Assembly: GCA_036245095.1 (NCBI GenBank)
Contig: BSWA01000003.1
Coordinates: 111,399 to 175,398, forward strand
From: Improbicoccus devescovinae
Lineage (GTDB): Bacteria > Bacillota > Clostridia > Oscillospirales > Acutalibacteraceae
Direction: 5' to 3'
DNA: 64,000 bases
Part shown: positions 18,309-27,571 of the stretch, in pieces
Numbering within the stretch: the first letter of the stretch is position 1
Layout of the letters: each line of letters begins with the position of its first letter
Notes under the pieces: generated by a model
What the model was told of the DNA's origin: nothing
Seen by the model: only the letters and a program-made list of their open reading frames with translations
The model's database searches: none
Program-made: the position numbers and the translations under genes

Positions 18309-19007
18309 TCACTCCCATTTATAGCCTACACCCCAAATGGTTATTATGTGCTCAGGCACACTTGGATCATCTTCTATTTTTACACGAAGCCGCCGAATGT
18401 TAACGTCTACGATTTTTTCATCTGCCTCACCAGTGCCGCCCCAAATATGGGTTAAAATTTGCCGGCGACTCAAGGTTTTATCGGGATTAGAGATAAAATA
18501 TTCTATCATTTGGAATTCAACTTGTGTTAACAAAATATCACGGCCATTTTTTTTGAGCGTGCGATTGCGTAAATTTAATACAAAATCACCAAATTCCATC
18601 TCTTCTTTGAAGTTATTTTCTAATCTAGTAAGATTAAGAGCTACCCTTCGGTATAATGCATCAATTCTAGCAATAAGCTCTGCGGGACTAAACGGCTTCG
18701 TAATATAATCATCTGCGCCATACATAAGCCCACTTATTCTGTCCATTTCTTGCGATTTAGCTGTCAACAAAATTATGCCAATAATAGGACTGCGATTTCT
18801 AATTTCTTTGCATAATCCTACACCGTCAAGACTCGGGATCATGATGTCTAAAACGGCAAGGTCAAATTTTCTATCATGTTTTTCAAAAATTTCAAGTGCT
18901 TCCAGACCATCTCCGGTTTCATAGACTTCATATCCAGATCTTCGTAAATTTATGACTTCGAATTCACGAATATCTACCTCGTCTTCAACGACTAAAATTT
19001 TTTTCAA
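18309..19007 (-). CDS. OmpR/PhoB-family response regulator
   Basis: A 232-residue regulator: receiver domain with the acidic pair VEDE, phospho-acceptor DIMIP, Thr/Lys switch (LLTAKS, TKPF), then a winged-helix DNA-binding domain ending IWGVGYKW. The TTG start is chosen because AAGGTGA lies five bases upstream and the product then begins MKKILVVEDE, the normal receiver start. The gene begins 10 bases after the SCIFF maturase stop, so the SD overlaps that stop region and translation may be coupled. It probably acts with the kinase at 17255-18295. Confidence 0.95.
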   Translation of the reverse strand: MKKILVVEDEVDIREFEVINLRRSGYEVYETGDGLEALEIFEKHDRKFDLAVLDIMIPSLDGVGLCKEIRNRSPIIGIILLTAKSQEMDRISGLMYGADDYITKPFSPAELIARIDALYRRVALNLTRLENNFKEEMEFGDFVLNLRNRTLKKNGRDILLTQVEFQMIEYFISNPDKTLSRRQILTHIWGGTGEADEKIVDVNIRRLRVKIEDDPSVPEHIITIWGVGYKWE

Positions 19008-19017
19008 TAAAATCACC

Positions 19018-20373
19018 TTAATTCGCAAGCGCTGCTTTGATCATAAGTGAACATTCAATACGCTTTTTTTCAAGATAACAAGAAATTTCATATGGATAAT
19101 TTAAATTTTTGTTAAAATTCCAATTATTAGCGCGGCACCCACCTCCACAGAAAAATTTTGCCCAACATGCTTGACATTTGGTAGAACTTAATATATTCGG
19201 GGTCTCAAATCCAAAAAAATTGTCTATTTTTTCACTATTTTTGTGTAAATTCCCTAAATTAAACTTATTTATACCAACAAATTGATGGCATGGAAAAATA
19301 TCGCCTTCAGGAGTAATCGCGATATATTCACTCCCACAACCACAGCCTTTTATGCGCTTAATTACACATGGGCTATTAATGTTTTTTAACATGAAATGGA
19401 AAAAATTAATGTTGGTTCCTTTCTTTTTAAGATTAATTATGAATTCTGCCATTTTTTCATATTCACTAAAAATAATGGATAAATCTTTGTTTTTTATAGC
19501 ATAATCAATAGATTCTTCTAAAAGCACAGGTTCAAGAGAAATTTGATCAAATCCTAAATTGTGGATTTCTAACAAATCTTCTAAGAAATCAAGGTTTTTT
19601 CTGGTGAAAGTACCTCGGATATAATAATTTTTACCATTTCTTTGTTTAATTAATTTTTTGAACTTAGGTATAAGTATATCATAAGTTCCGCTGCCGTCAA
19701 GCCTTTGCCGCATATAATCATTGATATTCCTGCGACCGTCAAGCGATAAAACAATATTGCTAAATTTTTTGTTTATAAAACTTATTTTTTCATCATCTAA
19801 TAATAAGCCGTTGGTTGTTATAGTAAATTTAATATTCTTGGAATTCTCCTGAGCCTTTTTTTCGGCGTATTCGACAGTTTGTTTTATTACACTGAAATTA
19901 ATCAATGGCTCTCCGCCAAAAAAATCTATTTCAATTTTTTTTCTCCCAGAACTTTTTTTAATAAGAAAATCAATCGCCATGCACGCGGTTTCTAGACTCA
20001 TTAAAGAGCTCCGACCACCAAAATTTCCATGCGACGCAAAACAATATCTACATTTTAAATTGCAATCATGCGATACGTTGAGACACATGGACTTGATAAC
20101 TGGTTTATATTTCGAAATTATAAAATCATAATCATAATTATCTCGCGAAAATATCAAATTTTGAGATATCAGATTTTTAATTTCTAACAATGCAACAGAT
20201 ACCAGTTCATCGGAATATCCTTTGGCAATATTAGCCAATTTTTCTTCATTAAAGTTCCCATTTTCGTCAAAAGCATCCAAAATATCAAAAGCTATATCAT
20301 CAAACTTATAAACTAATCCAGTATTTACATCTAAGACTATATTAAACTTGTTTAATTTATATTTGTGTATCAT
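19018..20373 (-). CDS. scfB: Radical SAM maturase of the SCIFF ranthipeptide
   Basis: A 451-residue radical SAM enzyme of the SPASM branch. Residues 1-90 form a peptide-binding (RRE-like) start, followed by the 4Fe-4S motif CNLKCRYC. The C-terminal SPASM region carries further clusters: KGCGCGSEYIAITPEGDIF, then CQACWAKFFCGGGC and a final ISCYLEKK. Its relatives install a thioether bridge from a Cys to the alpha carbon of Thr in the SCIFF peptide. The precursor lies directly upstream and overlaps by 17 bases, so translation is probably coupled. Length and motif order are normal. No dedicated exporter or protease follows. Confidence 0.95.
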   Translation of the reverse strand: MIHKYKLNKFNIVLDVNTGLVYKFDDIAFDILDAFDENGNFNEEKLANIAKGYSDELVSVALLEIKNLISQNLIFSRDNYDYDFIISKYKPVIKSMCLNVSHDCNLKCRYCFASHGNFGGRSSLMSLETACMAIDFLIKKSSGRKKIEIDFFGGEPLINFSVIKQTVEYAEKKAQENSKNIKFTITTNGLLLDDEKISFINKKFSNIVLSLDGRRNINDYMRQRLDGSGTYDILIPKFKKLIKQRNGKNYYIRGTFTRKNLDFLEDLLEIHNLGFDQISLEPVLLEESIDYAIKNKDLSIIFSEYEKMAEFIINLKKKGTNINFFHFMLKNINSPCVIKRIKGCGCGSEYIAITPEGDIFPCHQFVGINKFNLGNLHKNSEKIDNFFGFETPNILSSTKCQACWAKFFCGGGCRANNWNFNKNLNYPYEISCYLEKKRIECSLMIKAALAN

Positions 20374-20542
20374 CTGATATTAAATCACTTAAATCCCTTC
20401 TGAATTCGTTTTCGCATTCTTGGTTGGCCACAGTGTTTGAGGTCTTACATGCGGATTGGCATGATGATTGACATTCCCCACACCCCAAACTAGATAGAGA
20501 AGTTAATAAATTAGCTCCCCAAATTACTTTGATATGTTCCAT
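20357..20542 (-). CDS. scfA: SCIFF ranthipeptide precursor with five cysteines
   Basis: A 61-residue peptide starting MEHIKVIWGANLL with the conserved core GCGECQSSCQSACKTS. This family is named for six cysteines in about 45 residues. Here the cysteines are at 21, 24, 28, 32 and 43; the position of the sixth, residue 36, is Asn. Cys32 and Thr37, the residues known to be bridged in the characterised clostridial member, are both present. The peptide is also about 15 residues longer than usual, ending in an acidic tail FRRDLSDLISDDTQI that overlaps the maturase gene. AAGGGG lies before the ATG. Confidence 0.94.
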   Translation of the reverse strand: MEHIKVIWGANLLTSLSSLGCGECQSSCQSACKTSNTVANQECENEFRRDLSDLISDDTQI

Positions 20543-20713
20543 TTTTACCCCTTCTTAACCGTTGGAATTTTTTGTGTTCAAAATCTAATAATCTAAGGTT
20601 GCTTAAAGTTTACTATTATTTTTAAATAATGCAATAGTTTTTTAAAAAAATATTATAAATTTTTCCTAAATTTTTAAAATTAAATTTTTGTGGCTTAAAA
20701 TATATTAAAAGAC

Positions 20714-20742
20714 TTCACAAATCGTTTCAAAACGTTTATAAT
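20714..20742 (+). promoter_or_regulatory. Sigma-A type promoter
   Basis: TTCACA at 20714-20719 and TATAAT at 20737-20742 are 17 bases apart. It lies about 80 bases before the anchored protein at 20821. A small palindrome (CGTTTCAAAACG, 20723-20734) sits in the spacer and could be an operator. Confidence 0.6.
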
Positions 20743-20820
20743 ATTTTGAAATTTTAAAAATCAAATATAATATAAAAATTTAAAGCATAATATTTTTGAA
20801 TTTAAAAATAGGGTGTAAAT

Positions 20821-21843
20821 ATGAAAGTTAAATCGTTTATATTAGCAGTAATGCTAGTTTTGAATCAAAATTTAGTTCATGCTCAAAATAATCAAGAGCC
20901 TAATTTAGAACTCGCTACAAACAAAGTTAATAAAAAGCTCATAAAAAAAGTAATGCTTCCGGTTGGAATTCTAGGAGTTACAATCCTTGCCGTAATCGTA
21001 GTTTATAAATTTGTTAATAAAAAGCCTATTGAATCGGATGCCAGTGATCTGAATTTAGATACCTTCCCAAAGTTCATGGAAGCAGTTGAGAACGACCCAA
21101 TAAATCTTGGCAGGTTCTGGGAAAGCGCTAGCAAAGCCGTTGGCCCGGAAACAGCTGAAGCGTTTGAATTCAAAGCTAAAGCGGAATCATCTAAAAATCT
21201 CAATATAAACAATACTGATACCAATCGCATTGAGGTTAATTATGATAATGCAAGCAAAAAATACTTATCAAGAATACCTCTTACACCTATAGATGCAGCA
21301 TTAGGATATAACGCACAAGCCAATTCCTGGGAAACTACAACGGTGAGGAGCCTCATACAGTGCGGTATTGCAGCTAAATCAGAATGTTTAAAGTCATGGA
21401 AGCGATGTGGTGAAGCCAAACCATCATATAAATTATATTCAGAAGCTCGAATAGCAAGATTAAAAGCTGTTATATCAGACTATCGGTATCCCCGTGATAC
21501 CAAGGCCAAGGAAAGAAGTATTGAAAAGTGGAAGAAAGCCGCCATTGCGTATCATAAATTACAAACAGATGGCGATTTGAAAGCATCGTTTGGAGGAGAT
21601 ACATATTATTGGCATGCGTATTCAGCATTTGCGACAGCAAATGAACTCGAATGCCGGCATAAAGTTAACCCTGAAAAGACGCCTTTTAGCGAAGTTCATG
21701 ACGCCTGGAAGAAGACTGCTGAGTTAGACTTTAACGTGGCTCAATCAGCGTCAGATGCAGTGAGTAAAGCTCATTTTTTAGCGTTTGCTGCAGATGCATT
21801 AAACAGAAGTTTCGGTAGATTAAATTTTGAGTTGGCTCCGTGA
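20821..21843 (+). CDS. Secreted, membrane-anchored helical protein, unknown
   Basis: A 340-residue protein with a signal peptide (about 1-22, LNQNLVHA before the cut) and, after a polar spacer, a second hydrophobic segment VMLPVGILGVTILAVIVVY at about 44-65. The remaining 270 residues are predicted outside the membrane and look entirely helical, rich in Ala, Trp and charged residues. Repeated stretches such as SLIQCGIAAKSECLKSWKR and EKWKKAAIAYHKLQ resemble TPR/SEL1-type repeats but match no family by eye. It has its own promoter. Four proteins in this window share this two-segment start. Confidence 0.7.
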   Translation: MKVKSFILAVMLVLNQNLVHAQNNQEPNLELATNKVNKKLIKKVMLPVGILGVTILAVIVVYKFVNKKPIESDASDLNLDTFPKFMEAVENDPINLGRFWESASKAVGPETAEAFEFKAKAESSKNLNINNTDTNRIEVNYDNASKKYLSRIPLTPIDAALGYNAQANSWETTTVRSLIQCGIAAKSECLKSWKRCGEAKPSYKLYSEARIARLKAVISDYRYPRDTKAKERSIEKWKKAAIAYHKLQTDGDLKASFGGDTYYWHAYSAFATANELECRHKVNPEKTPFSEVHDAWKKTAELDFNVAQSASDAVSKAHFLAFAADALNRSFGRLNFELAP

Positions 21844-21949
21844 GTTTGTAGGAATTAGGCAAAATGATTTCAAAAAAACATCAACCAGAATCAATACTTA
21901 ACTGACTGTTATAACAATAAATATCTGGGGAATTTTTTATCAAACCCTC

Positions 21950-21977
21950 TTGACAATCGCAAATCAGTAGATATAAT
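21950..21977 (+). promoter_or_regulatory. Near-consensus sigma-A promoter
   Basis: TTGACA at 21950-21955 and TATAAT at 21972-21977, both perfect, are separated by 16 bases. It drives the 947-residue gene and leaves a leader of about 120 bases with no obvious structure. Confidence 0.8.
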
Positions 21978-22105
21978 AAACTAAGTAGTGAGATATATAT
22001 AAAATACTGAAGTTCACTACATGGAATTCATTTGGCTATAGAATTAGTTAAGTTTAAATTTATACCAATTTTATTTTATAAAAAATCAGGGAAGGTGAAT
22101 GTAAA

Positions 22106-24949
22106 ATGATAATAATATACAAGTCTTGGCCAGTTTTACCAGGCGACTTTACGAAGAAAATAGCTATTAAATGCCTTAAGAAAGGAAGCAACAGAAATAT
22201 AGACGGTATTTATTTTATCAATGGCTGCGCACGGTATACTGAAACGTATACTCCGGATAGCGCCACCGAAACGCTAGGCGATGCGGCTATAAAGGTTACA
22301 GAGTCGTTGAAAACTTCAAAAGGTTTTAAAAAAAGCATAAAAGAAATTTACTGGGATTTGGACCAAATATACCTAAAAACGAAAGGACCTACCCCGAGGG
22401 CTAAGATGTCTTACGATACACAAGTCAACGAGATATACTCTATACCTGTCATCATAGGGTTTAATTCAACGTATAAAGTTCCTATTTTAGCCCAGAAGGA
22501 TGGAAAGATCGAGAAACTAGATGCAAAAATATCTAGTTGGAATGATCCCAAACGTACTTTTAAAACTTTATTTACAACTTTTTTACCAGATGTAGCGAAA
22601 CACCCGTTAGCTTATACGTTAGCAATTGTACATAAACCCCACGACGGCCCCAAGCTCGACCCCGAGGATATCAATCAAACCGAAATATTTAAAATTAAAT
22701 TAACGAAATTGCTATTTTCAAGACGTGTGTGCATTCTACCGAGTGGATGGACATATCTTGTAACTCATATTAAAAACTTTTTGGGAAACTTTGGTATTGG
22801 TAACCGAAAAAAATTAGAAGATGATTATTCGGAATATCAGAAGACTAAACCAGAAAAAAAACCAAAATCTAAATCAGCCGAAGGAGAAACACCAAATGTT
22901 GATCAAGCATCTGCTGATCAACAAACCCCATTGACATCGTCCAGCTCGATGACACGGTCGTTTCGGGGTAGTTCCTTGCTGATACCGAAGGCTAGTCAGA
23001 TAAAGATTACGGAAGAAGCGTATAAAATTAAGTTTGAAGGAAAACCCGGTAAACAAAAAATAAATACTGACCCCGAAATAACACCAGAGAAATTAACTGG
23101 ATATTATCTAAAAGAGTATATAGAATGGTTGAAAACCAGTAACACGGCGACAGGTTACGTTGGCGTGGATCTTGGAAATCTTAGTGACACTGATAGAAAC
23201 AACCGTGTTATGATGACTATTAATTCCGTTAAAAAATCGATTTCTACTTGGAATCCGGAAGAAATAAAAGATATAATAGGTAAGTCAACAGAAGTGTTGT
23301 TTACAAATGAATTCGATGAGCTGGAATTAAAAAACAATGCGAATACGACAAAATATTTGGTATACCAGTTGATCACTATTGGGGAACTCAGAAATTTGAA
23401 TAAAGATATAAATAAATATTACTTTCGTTCAAAAACTGATAACATAGAATGCGTGGAGACTTTAAAAGCAACAGATAAATTATATGATACATTTACTAAA
23501 TTTAATAAGAACAATCCGCCGAGTGGATACAGAAAATATCAAATAGCAACTGAAGAAAAAAAGGGAATTCTAGCAAGTATAGGGAATATATCTGTCCAGG
23601 AAACTCTGCTAAACGCACCACTGCTGGATAGCGATGATGATGAGGATGAGGATGACAAAGTCTGCTTATATGATTATATAGCTGATAACGAAATATTGCC
23701 TTTCAAAAAAAGATCTGGGAAAGAAGAAATAAAAGCTAGTATCCTCCCGGTAGGTTGGGTAATTAAACAAGAGATCTGGGGGACTGCTGGATATGAAGCA
23801 ACAAATACAGCAAAGAAACCTCTTACTTCCAGCTTTTGGGGCAACTTCGTACGCGATGTTGAGGCTAATGCTTATTTTAATGTTACTATTGGGGAGAAAT
23901 CAATAGAAATAAAATACTTAAAAGATAAGAAAAAATTCAAAGATTATCAAGACGAATTAAAAATGTATCCGTGTAAGGTTTTAGTCCGTGAAGGAACAGA
24001 AAAATATGAACCAGATGCCCTTATATATGAGGAACGTGGTAAAGCAATAATAACACTAATCAAATTCGAATTTTCAAAAGAAGGCACAGACCCAAAAACT
24101 ATTTATGGCCTCCCGAATGCTCCTATGTCTAAAATAGCAACAAAAATTGGTGCAAACGCAAACGAAATGATATATATTACAAACAAAGAACGCAACGAAT
24201 TTTATGAATGTCAATCAGATCAAACATTGGAAAAAGTCTTATCAAATGCGATCCAAGCGAGCACGCTAGGTACGGACAAGGAACTCAGATTAACAACAAC
24301 AGCAGCGAGTGATAAAATAAAACAAATACCCGCCTCTTCCGGAATAAATCCAGAGACGCCATCACGTCCTCCTCTTCCCCCACCGCCAAAAACGGTCACG
24401 TCCACAAATCCGACCGGGTCCGGCCAGCCTCCCCCGTCTACGCCTCCACCTAGTATGCATGTCTTAGCATCCTACACCCCAGAAAACTTGGCCCACATCC
24501 TCACCCGGATGAGGCAAGGAGATGTAAAGGCACAATCCAGAACAGAAGCCGAAAAAGGAGGCTATGTCCAATGGATGAAAGAGGCCCTCACCAAACCCGA
24601 AGTAGCAGCCAAAATACTGGAGTGCGAATTTAAGCTCATGATATATGACAAGGACAATACTCGTAAAATCGAACCACTCAAACTAAACCGGGAAGACCTA
24701 AGTCTAACCATCGCTGCTATCGTAAAGAAGTACAAACCTGCGGATTTAGACCTTGCGAAATATGATTGCACGTGTAAGTTTAAAACGAATGAAGAAGTCC
24801 CCGTGACATCTGCCAATCCAAAGGAAGAACACAACCGATATGTACTCGAAATCGCCTCAACAATGAATAAAAGAATAATAAACTTAGATTCTAAAGAGAA
24901 AAATGTGGAACCTGACTCGGATAATGATGATAATGAGGATGACCAATAG
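22106..24949 (+). CDS. Large unknown protein with proline-rich motifs
   Basis: A 947-residue protein without signal peptide or membrane segment. Residues about 250-300 are polar and low-complexity (Lys/Pro/Ser), an acidic run DSDDDEDEDD lies near 515, and residues about 755-790 are proline-rich (PSRPPLPPPP, later PPPSTPPP), followed by a helical module and a very acidic end. The motif ILPxGW occurs twice (CILPSGWTY near 212 and SILPVGWVI near 550), hinting at a duplicated domain. GC and codon use rise toward the 3' end (CCC, ACC, GTC codons). GGGAAGG precedes the ATG. It may be an effector or scaffold; no family is recognised. Confidence 0.75.
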   Translation: MIIIYKSWPVLPGDFTKKIAIKCLKKGSNRNIDGIYFINGCARYTETYTPDSATETLGDAAIKVTESLKTSKGFKKSIKEIYWDLDQIYLKTKGPTPRAKMSYDTQVNEIYSIPVIIGFNSTYKVPILAQKDGKIEKLDAKISSWNDPKRTFKTLFTTFLPDVAKHPLAYTLAIVHKPHDGPKLDPEDINQTEIFKIKLTKLLFSRRVCILPSGWTYLVTHIKNFLGNFGIGNRKKLEDDYSEYQKTKPEKKPKSKSAEGETPNVDQASADQQTPLTSSSSMTRSFRGSSLLIPKASQIKITEEAYKIKFEGKPGKQKINTDPEITPEKLTGYYLKEYIEWLKTSNTATGYVGVDLGNLSDTDRNNRVMMTINSVKKSISTWNPEEIKDIIGKSTEVLFTNEFDELELKNNANTTKYLVYQLITIGELRNLNKDINKYYFRSKTDNIECVETLKATDKLYDTFTKFNKNNPPSGYRKYQIATEEKKGILASIGNISVQETLLNAPLLDSDDDEDEDDKVCLYDYIADNEILPFKKRSGKEEIKASILPVGWVIKQEIWGTAGYEATNTAKKPLTSSFWGNFVRDVEANAYFNVTIGEKSIEIKYLKDKKKFKDYQDELKMYPCKVLVREGTEKYEPDALIYEERGKAIITLIKFEFSKEGTDPKTIYGLPNAPMSKIATKIGANANEMIYITNKERNEFYECQSDQTLEKVLSNAIQASTLGTDKELRLTTTAASDKIKQIPASSGINPETPSRPPLPPPPKTVTSTNPTGSGQPPPSTPPPSMHVLASYTPENLAHILTRMRQGDVKAQSRTEAEKGGYVQWMKEALTKPEVAAKILECEFKLMIYDKDNTRKIEPLKLNREDLSLTIAAIVKKYKPADLDLAKYDCTCKFKTNEEVPVTSANPKEEHNRYVLEIASTMNKRIINLDSKEKNVEPDSDNDDNEDDQ

Positions 24950-25137
24950 TAAAAATGAAAATATCCGCCAAATGTATAGGCATGCTAAGAATCATTAATT
25001 TGGGCAAAATTACTAAAAAAAATTTTTAAAAATCCTAAAAATCTATTTGCATTTATTTTAACAATGGATTATATTATAAAGCATGTTATGAAATTCTGGT
25101 TTGAGTAAGATTAATATAGTACTAATGCATATAATTG

Positions 25138-25166
25138 TTTCATAATTATGAATTTTATAGTATAAT
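25138..25166 (+). promoter_or_regulatory. Promoter of rpsB-tsf
   Basis: A perfect TATAAT at 25161-25166, preceded by TAG, has a weak -35 (TTTCAT, 25138-25143) 17 bases upstream. Transcription from it would begin near 25173, just before the hairpin at 25181. Confidence 0.55.
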
Positions 25167-25180
25167 CCAACTAAAAAGCA

Positions 25181-25247
25181 CGTTTTGGTATCAAGCAAGG
25201 ACGGTGGTTTTAATTTTAAAATTAACTTGCTTATCGCGGCCAAAACG
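25181..25247 (+). ncRNA. Structured leader RNA upstream of rpsB
   Basis: The leader can fold into nested stems. CGTTTTGG (25181-25188) pairs perfectly with CCAAAACG (25240-25247). Inside, AAGCAAG (25193-25199) pairs with CTTGCTT (25226-25232). Within that lies the 16-base palindrome TTAATTTTAAAATTAA (25210-25225). The element ends 13 bases before the SD GGGAGG. Ribosomal protein genes are often controlled by their own products through such leaders; binding of S2 here is inference. Confidence 0.6.
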
Positions 25248-25274
25248 GATGATAATAACCGGGAGGAAATTTAA

Positions 25275-26186
25275 ATGCCTATAGTTTCTATGAAATTATT
25301 ATTAGAAAGTGGAGTTCATTTTGGCCATCAAACTCGCAGATGGAACCCTAAAATGGCGAAGTTTATTTACACGCAGCGTGGTGGTATTCACATAATAGAT
25401 CTTCAGCGGACTTCGCGAGCAATTGACAAAGCATATGAATTTGTTAAAAATATAAGCGAAAATAACGGCGAGATTTTATTCGTTGGCACCAAAAAACAAG
25501 CTAAAGAATCTATACGAGATGAAGCGTCTCGAGCGGGTTGCCCATATGTAAATGTCCGCTGGCTGGGAGGGACTCTTACTAATTTTGTTACAATTAAGCG
25601 TAGAATTACTAAGTTATTCCAGTTAGAAAGCATGCGCGAAGATGGTACGTTTGATTTGCTTTCAAAAAAAGAAGTTTTAGGCATAAATCTCCAGATAAAA
25701 AAATTAGAAAAATTTTTAGGTGGAATCAAGCACATGAAGCGTCCTCCGGATGCCATGTTCATAGTTGATCCTAGGAACGAGGAAATTGCACTTTTAGAAG
25801 CAAAGAAGCTAAAAATCCCAGTTGTCGCCGTAGTTGACACCAATTGCAACCCTGATCTTATTGATTATATTATCCCCGCCAACGATGATGCAATCCGTGC
25901 AGTAAAACTCATGTGTAACATGATATCCAGCGCAGTTTTAGAAGGCCGCGAGGGCAGAAATATCGATGAAAATTTAGTGTCTTCTGAAGGCGAAATTATG
26001 CCACAAGAAAAGGTAGGTGGTGTAAAGCCAAAACTACAAGAATCTGGCAATATAGCCTCGCCAGAAGCTAGTACAGAATCAAAGCGGTCAGCGAGTTTAC
26101 AAGAAATAAATAAAGATTTTTTCAAAAAAAATACCGACCAGAATACTCCAAAACCCGAGGTTGTTCCTGTATCTGAAAGCAAATAA
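25275..26186 (+). CDS. rpsB: 30S ribosomal protein S2
   Basis: S2 joins the small subunit late and helps hold S1 or mRNA near the platform. The 303-residue protein starts MPIVSMKLLLESGVHFGHQTR and shows GTKKQAKE, RWLGGTLTNF and VDTNCNPDLIDY. Homologues mostly end near residue 235-250; here about 55 further residues form a polar, low-complexity tail (KPKLQESGNIASPEAS and onward). GGGAGG lies eight bases before the ATG. It forms an operon with tsf. Confidence 0.97.
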   Translation: MPIVSMKLLLESGVHFGHQTRRWNPKMAKFIYTQRGGIHIIDLQRTSRAIDKAYEFVKNISENNGEILFVGTKKQAKESIRDEASRAGCPYVNVRWLGGTLTNFVTIKRRITKLFQLESMREDGTFDLLSKKEVLGINLQIKKLEKFLGGIKHMKRPPDAMFIVDPRNEEIALLEAKKLKIPVVAVVDTNCNPDLIDYIIPANDDAIRAVKLMCNMISSAVLEGREGRNIDENLVSSEGEIMPQEKVGGVKPKLQESGNIASPEASTESKRSASLQEINKDFFKKNTDQNTPKPEVVPVSESK

Positions 26187-26217
26187 TTTATTATATATTA
26201 TGAAAGGGTTGAGTTTT

Positions 26218-27126
26218 ATGTCATTTACTCCAAATGATGTCAAAAAATTACGCAAAAAAACCGGCTGCGGTATGATGGATTGTAAAAAAGCATTGCAAAA
26301 TTCAGATGGCAATATAGACTTAGCAGTCGTTTTTTTACGAGAACGCGGATTGGCATCTGCATCCAAGAAATCGGCTCGAGCAGCGACCGAAGGTATGACT
26401 TTTGCTGGTGTTTATGAAAAAACCGGGGTTATTTTAGAAGTAAATTCCGAAACAGATTTTGTAGCCGCAAACTCAGATTTCAAAAAATTCGTAATTAATT
26501 GTGCAGAAAGCATTTCAAAACATGATCCTAAAAATCTAGATGATTTATCTGAAATTAAGCTTTTAAATGGCATAAGTATTAGCGAAGAATTAAATAATAA
26601 AATCGCAACTATGGGCGAAAATATTAAAATAAGAAGATTCGAAAAACTAGATGGTTTAGTGTCCGAATATGTGCATTTGAATGGTAAAATCGCTGTTTTA
26701 GTTAAATTTTCTGGCGATATTGCCCTAAAAAATAATCAAGATTTTATACTTGCATCCAAAGATATAGCCATGCAAGTTGCAGCTAGTAATCCTACGTATT
26801 TAGATCAAAGTTCGGTTGATGCTGCCACGCTTGAGAAAGAAAAAAATATTTTAAAAGAACAAGTACTCGCTACAGGAAAGCCGGCGATAATTGTAGATAA
26901 AATTGTTATAGGTAGAATGAACAAATTTTACAAAGAATTTTGTTTATTAGATCAAAATTTCATAAAAGACAATAATATATCTGTTTCAGAATATATTAAG
27001 CAAGCATCAAAAACTATAGGCTCAGACATAAAAATAGAAAAATTTGTGAGATATGAACGAGGTGAAGGTTTAGAAAAAAAACAAGATAATTTCGCTAAAG
27101 AAGTGGCTGATATGATAAAATCATAG
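26218..27126 (+). CDS. tsf: Elongation factor Ts
   Basis: EF-Ts exchanges GDP for GTP on EF-Tu. The 302-residue sequence begins MSFTPNDVKKLRKKTGCGMM, followed by DCKKAL and the dimer-contact motif VNSETDFVAAN. GAAAGGG lies eight bases before this ATG; upstream in-frame codons read through the intergenic region and have no SD. It follows rpsB by 31 bases in the universal order. pyrH and frr, often next, are absent here. Confidence 0.97.
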   Translation: MSFTPNDVKKLRKKTGCGMMDCKKALQNSDGNIDLAVVFLRERGLASASKKSARAATEGMTFAGVYEKTGVILEVNSETDFVAANSDFKKFVINCAESISKHDPKNLDDLSEIKLLNGISISEELNNKIATMGENIKIRRFEKLDGLVSEYVHLNGKIAVLVKFSGDIALKNNQDFILASKDIAMQVAASNPTYLDQSSVDAATLEKEKNILKEQVLATGKPAIIVDKIVIGRMNKFYKEFCLLDQNFIKDNNISVSEYIKQASKTIGSDIKIEKFVRYERGEGLEKKQDNFAKEVADMIKS

Positions 27127-27166
27127 TTAAATAAACTAGAAAAGTTTGGAAAACAGGTGAATTTTT

Positions 27167-27571
27167 ATGGATTATAACGAAAAAGTCATGGACCATTTTT
27201 TAAATCCTCGGAATACAGGCCGAATAGAAAATCCAGATGGAGTCGGCGAAGTAGGCAATCCCAAATGTGGCGATGTCATGAAAATTTATATAAACGTAAA
27301 GGGAAATACAATAAGTGAGATAACATTTGAGACGTTTGGCTGTGCAGCAGCGATTGCAACTAGTTCCGTGGCCACAGAGCTCGTGGAAGGCAAGAGTATA
27401 CAGCAAGCATTTAACCTCAGAAACAAAGATATTATAGACTATCTAGGAGGGCTGCCTGTTGCTAAATTGCATTGTTCGGTATTGGCTGAACAAGGGATTA
27501 AAGCAGCGATATCGGATTTTTACAAAAAACAAGGAATTGATCCTGAAGTTGTCTTGTTTAATACAAAATGA
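27167..27571 (+). CDS. IscU/NifU-type iron-sulfur scaffold
   Basis: A 134-residue scaffold protein on which Fe-S clusters are assembled. The start MDYNEKVMDHFLNPRNTGRIE is typical. The three ligand cysteines lie in GNPKCGDVM (about 36), ETFGCAAAI (about 61) and KLHCSVLAEQG (about 104), and the Asp next to the first is present. In Clostridia it usually follows a NifS/IscS desulfurase, which is absent here. Clusters would serve the radical SAM maturase, among others. Confidence 0.93.
   Translation: MDYNEKVMDHFLNPRNTGRIENPDGVGEVGNPKCGDVMKIYINVKGNTISEITFETFGCAAAIATSSVATELVEGKSIQQAFNLRNKDIIDYLGGLPVAKLHCSVLAEQGIKAAISDFYKKQGIDPEVVLFNTK

Noticed and set aside
16369..20820. TPP riboswitch for the thiT operon
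   Set aside because: No CTGAGA-type core or matching stems were seen ahead of scfA or thiT.
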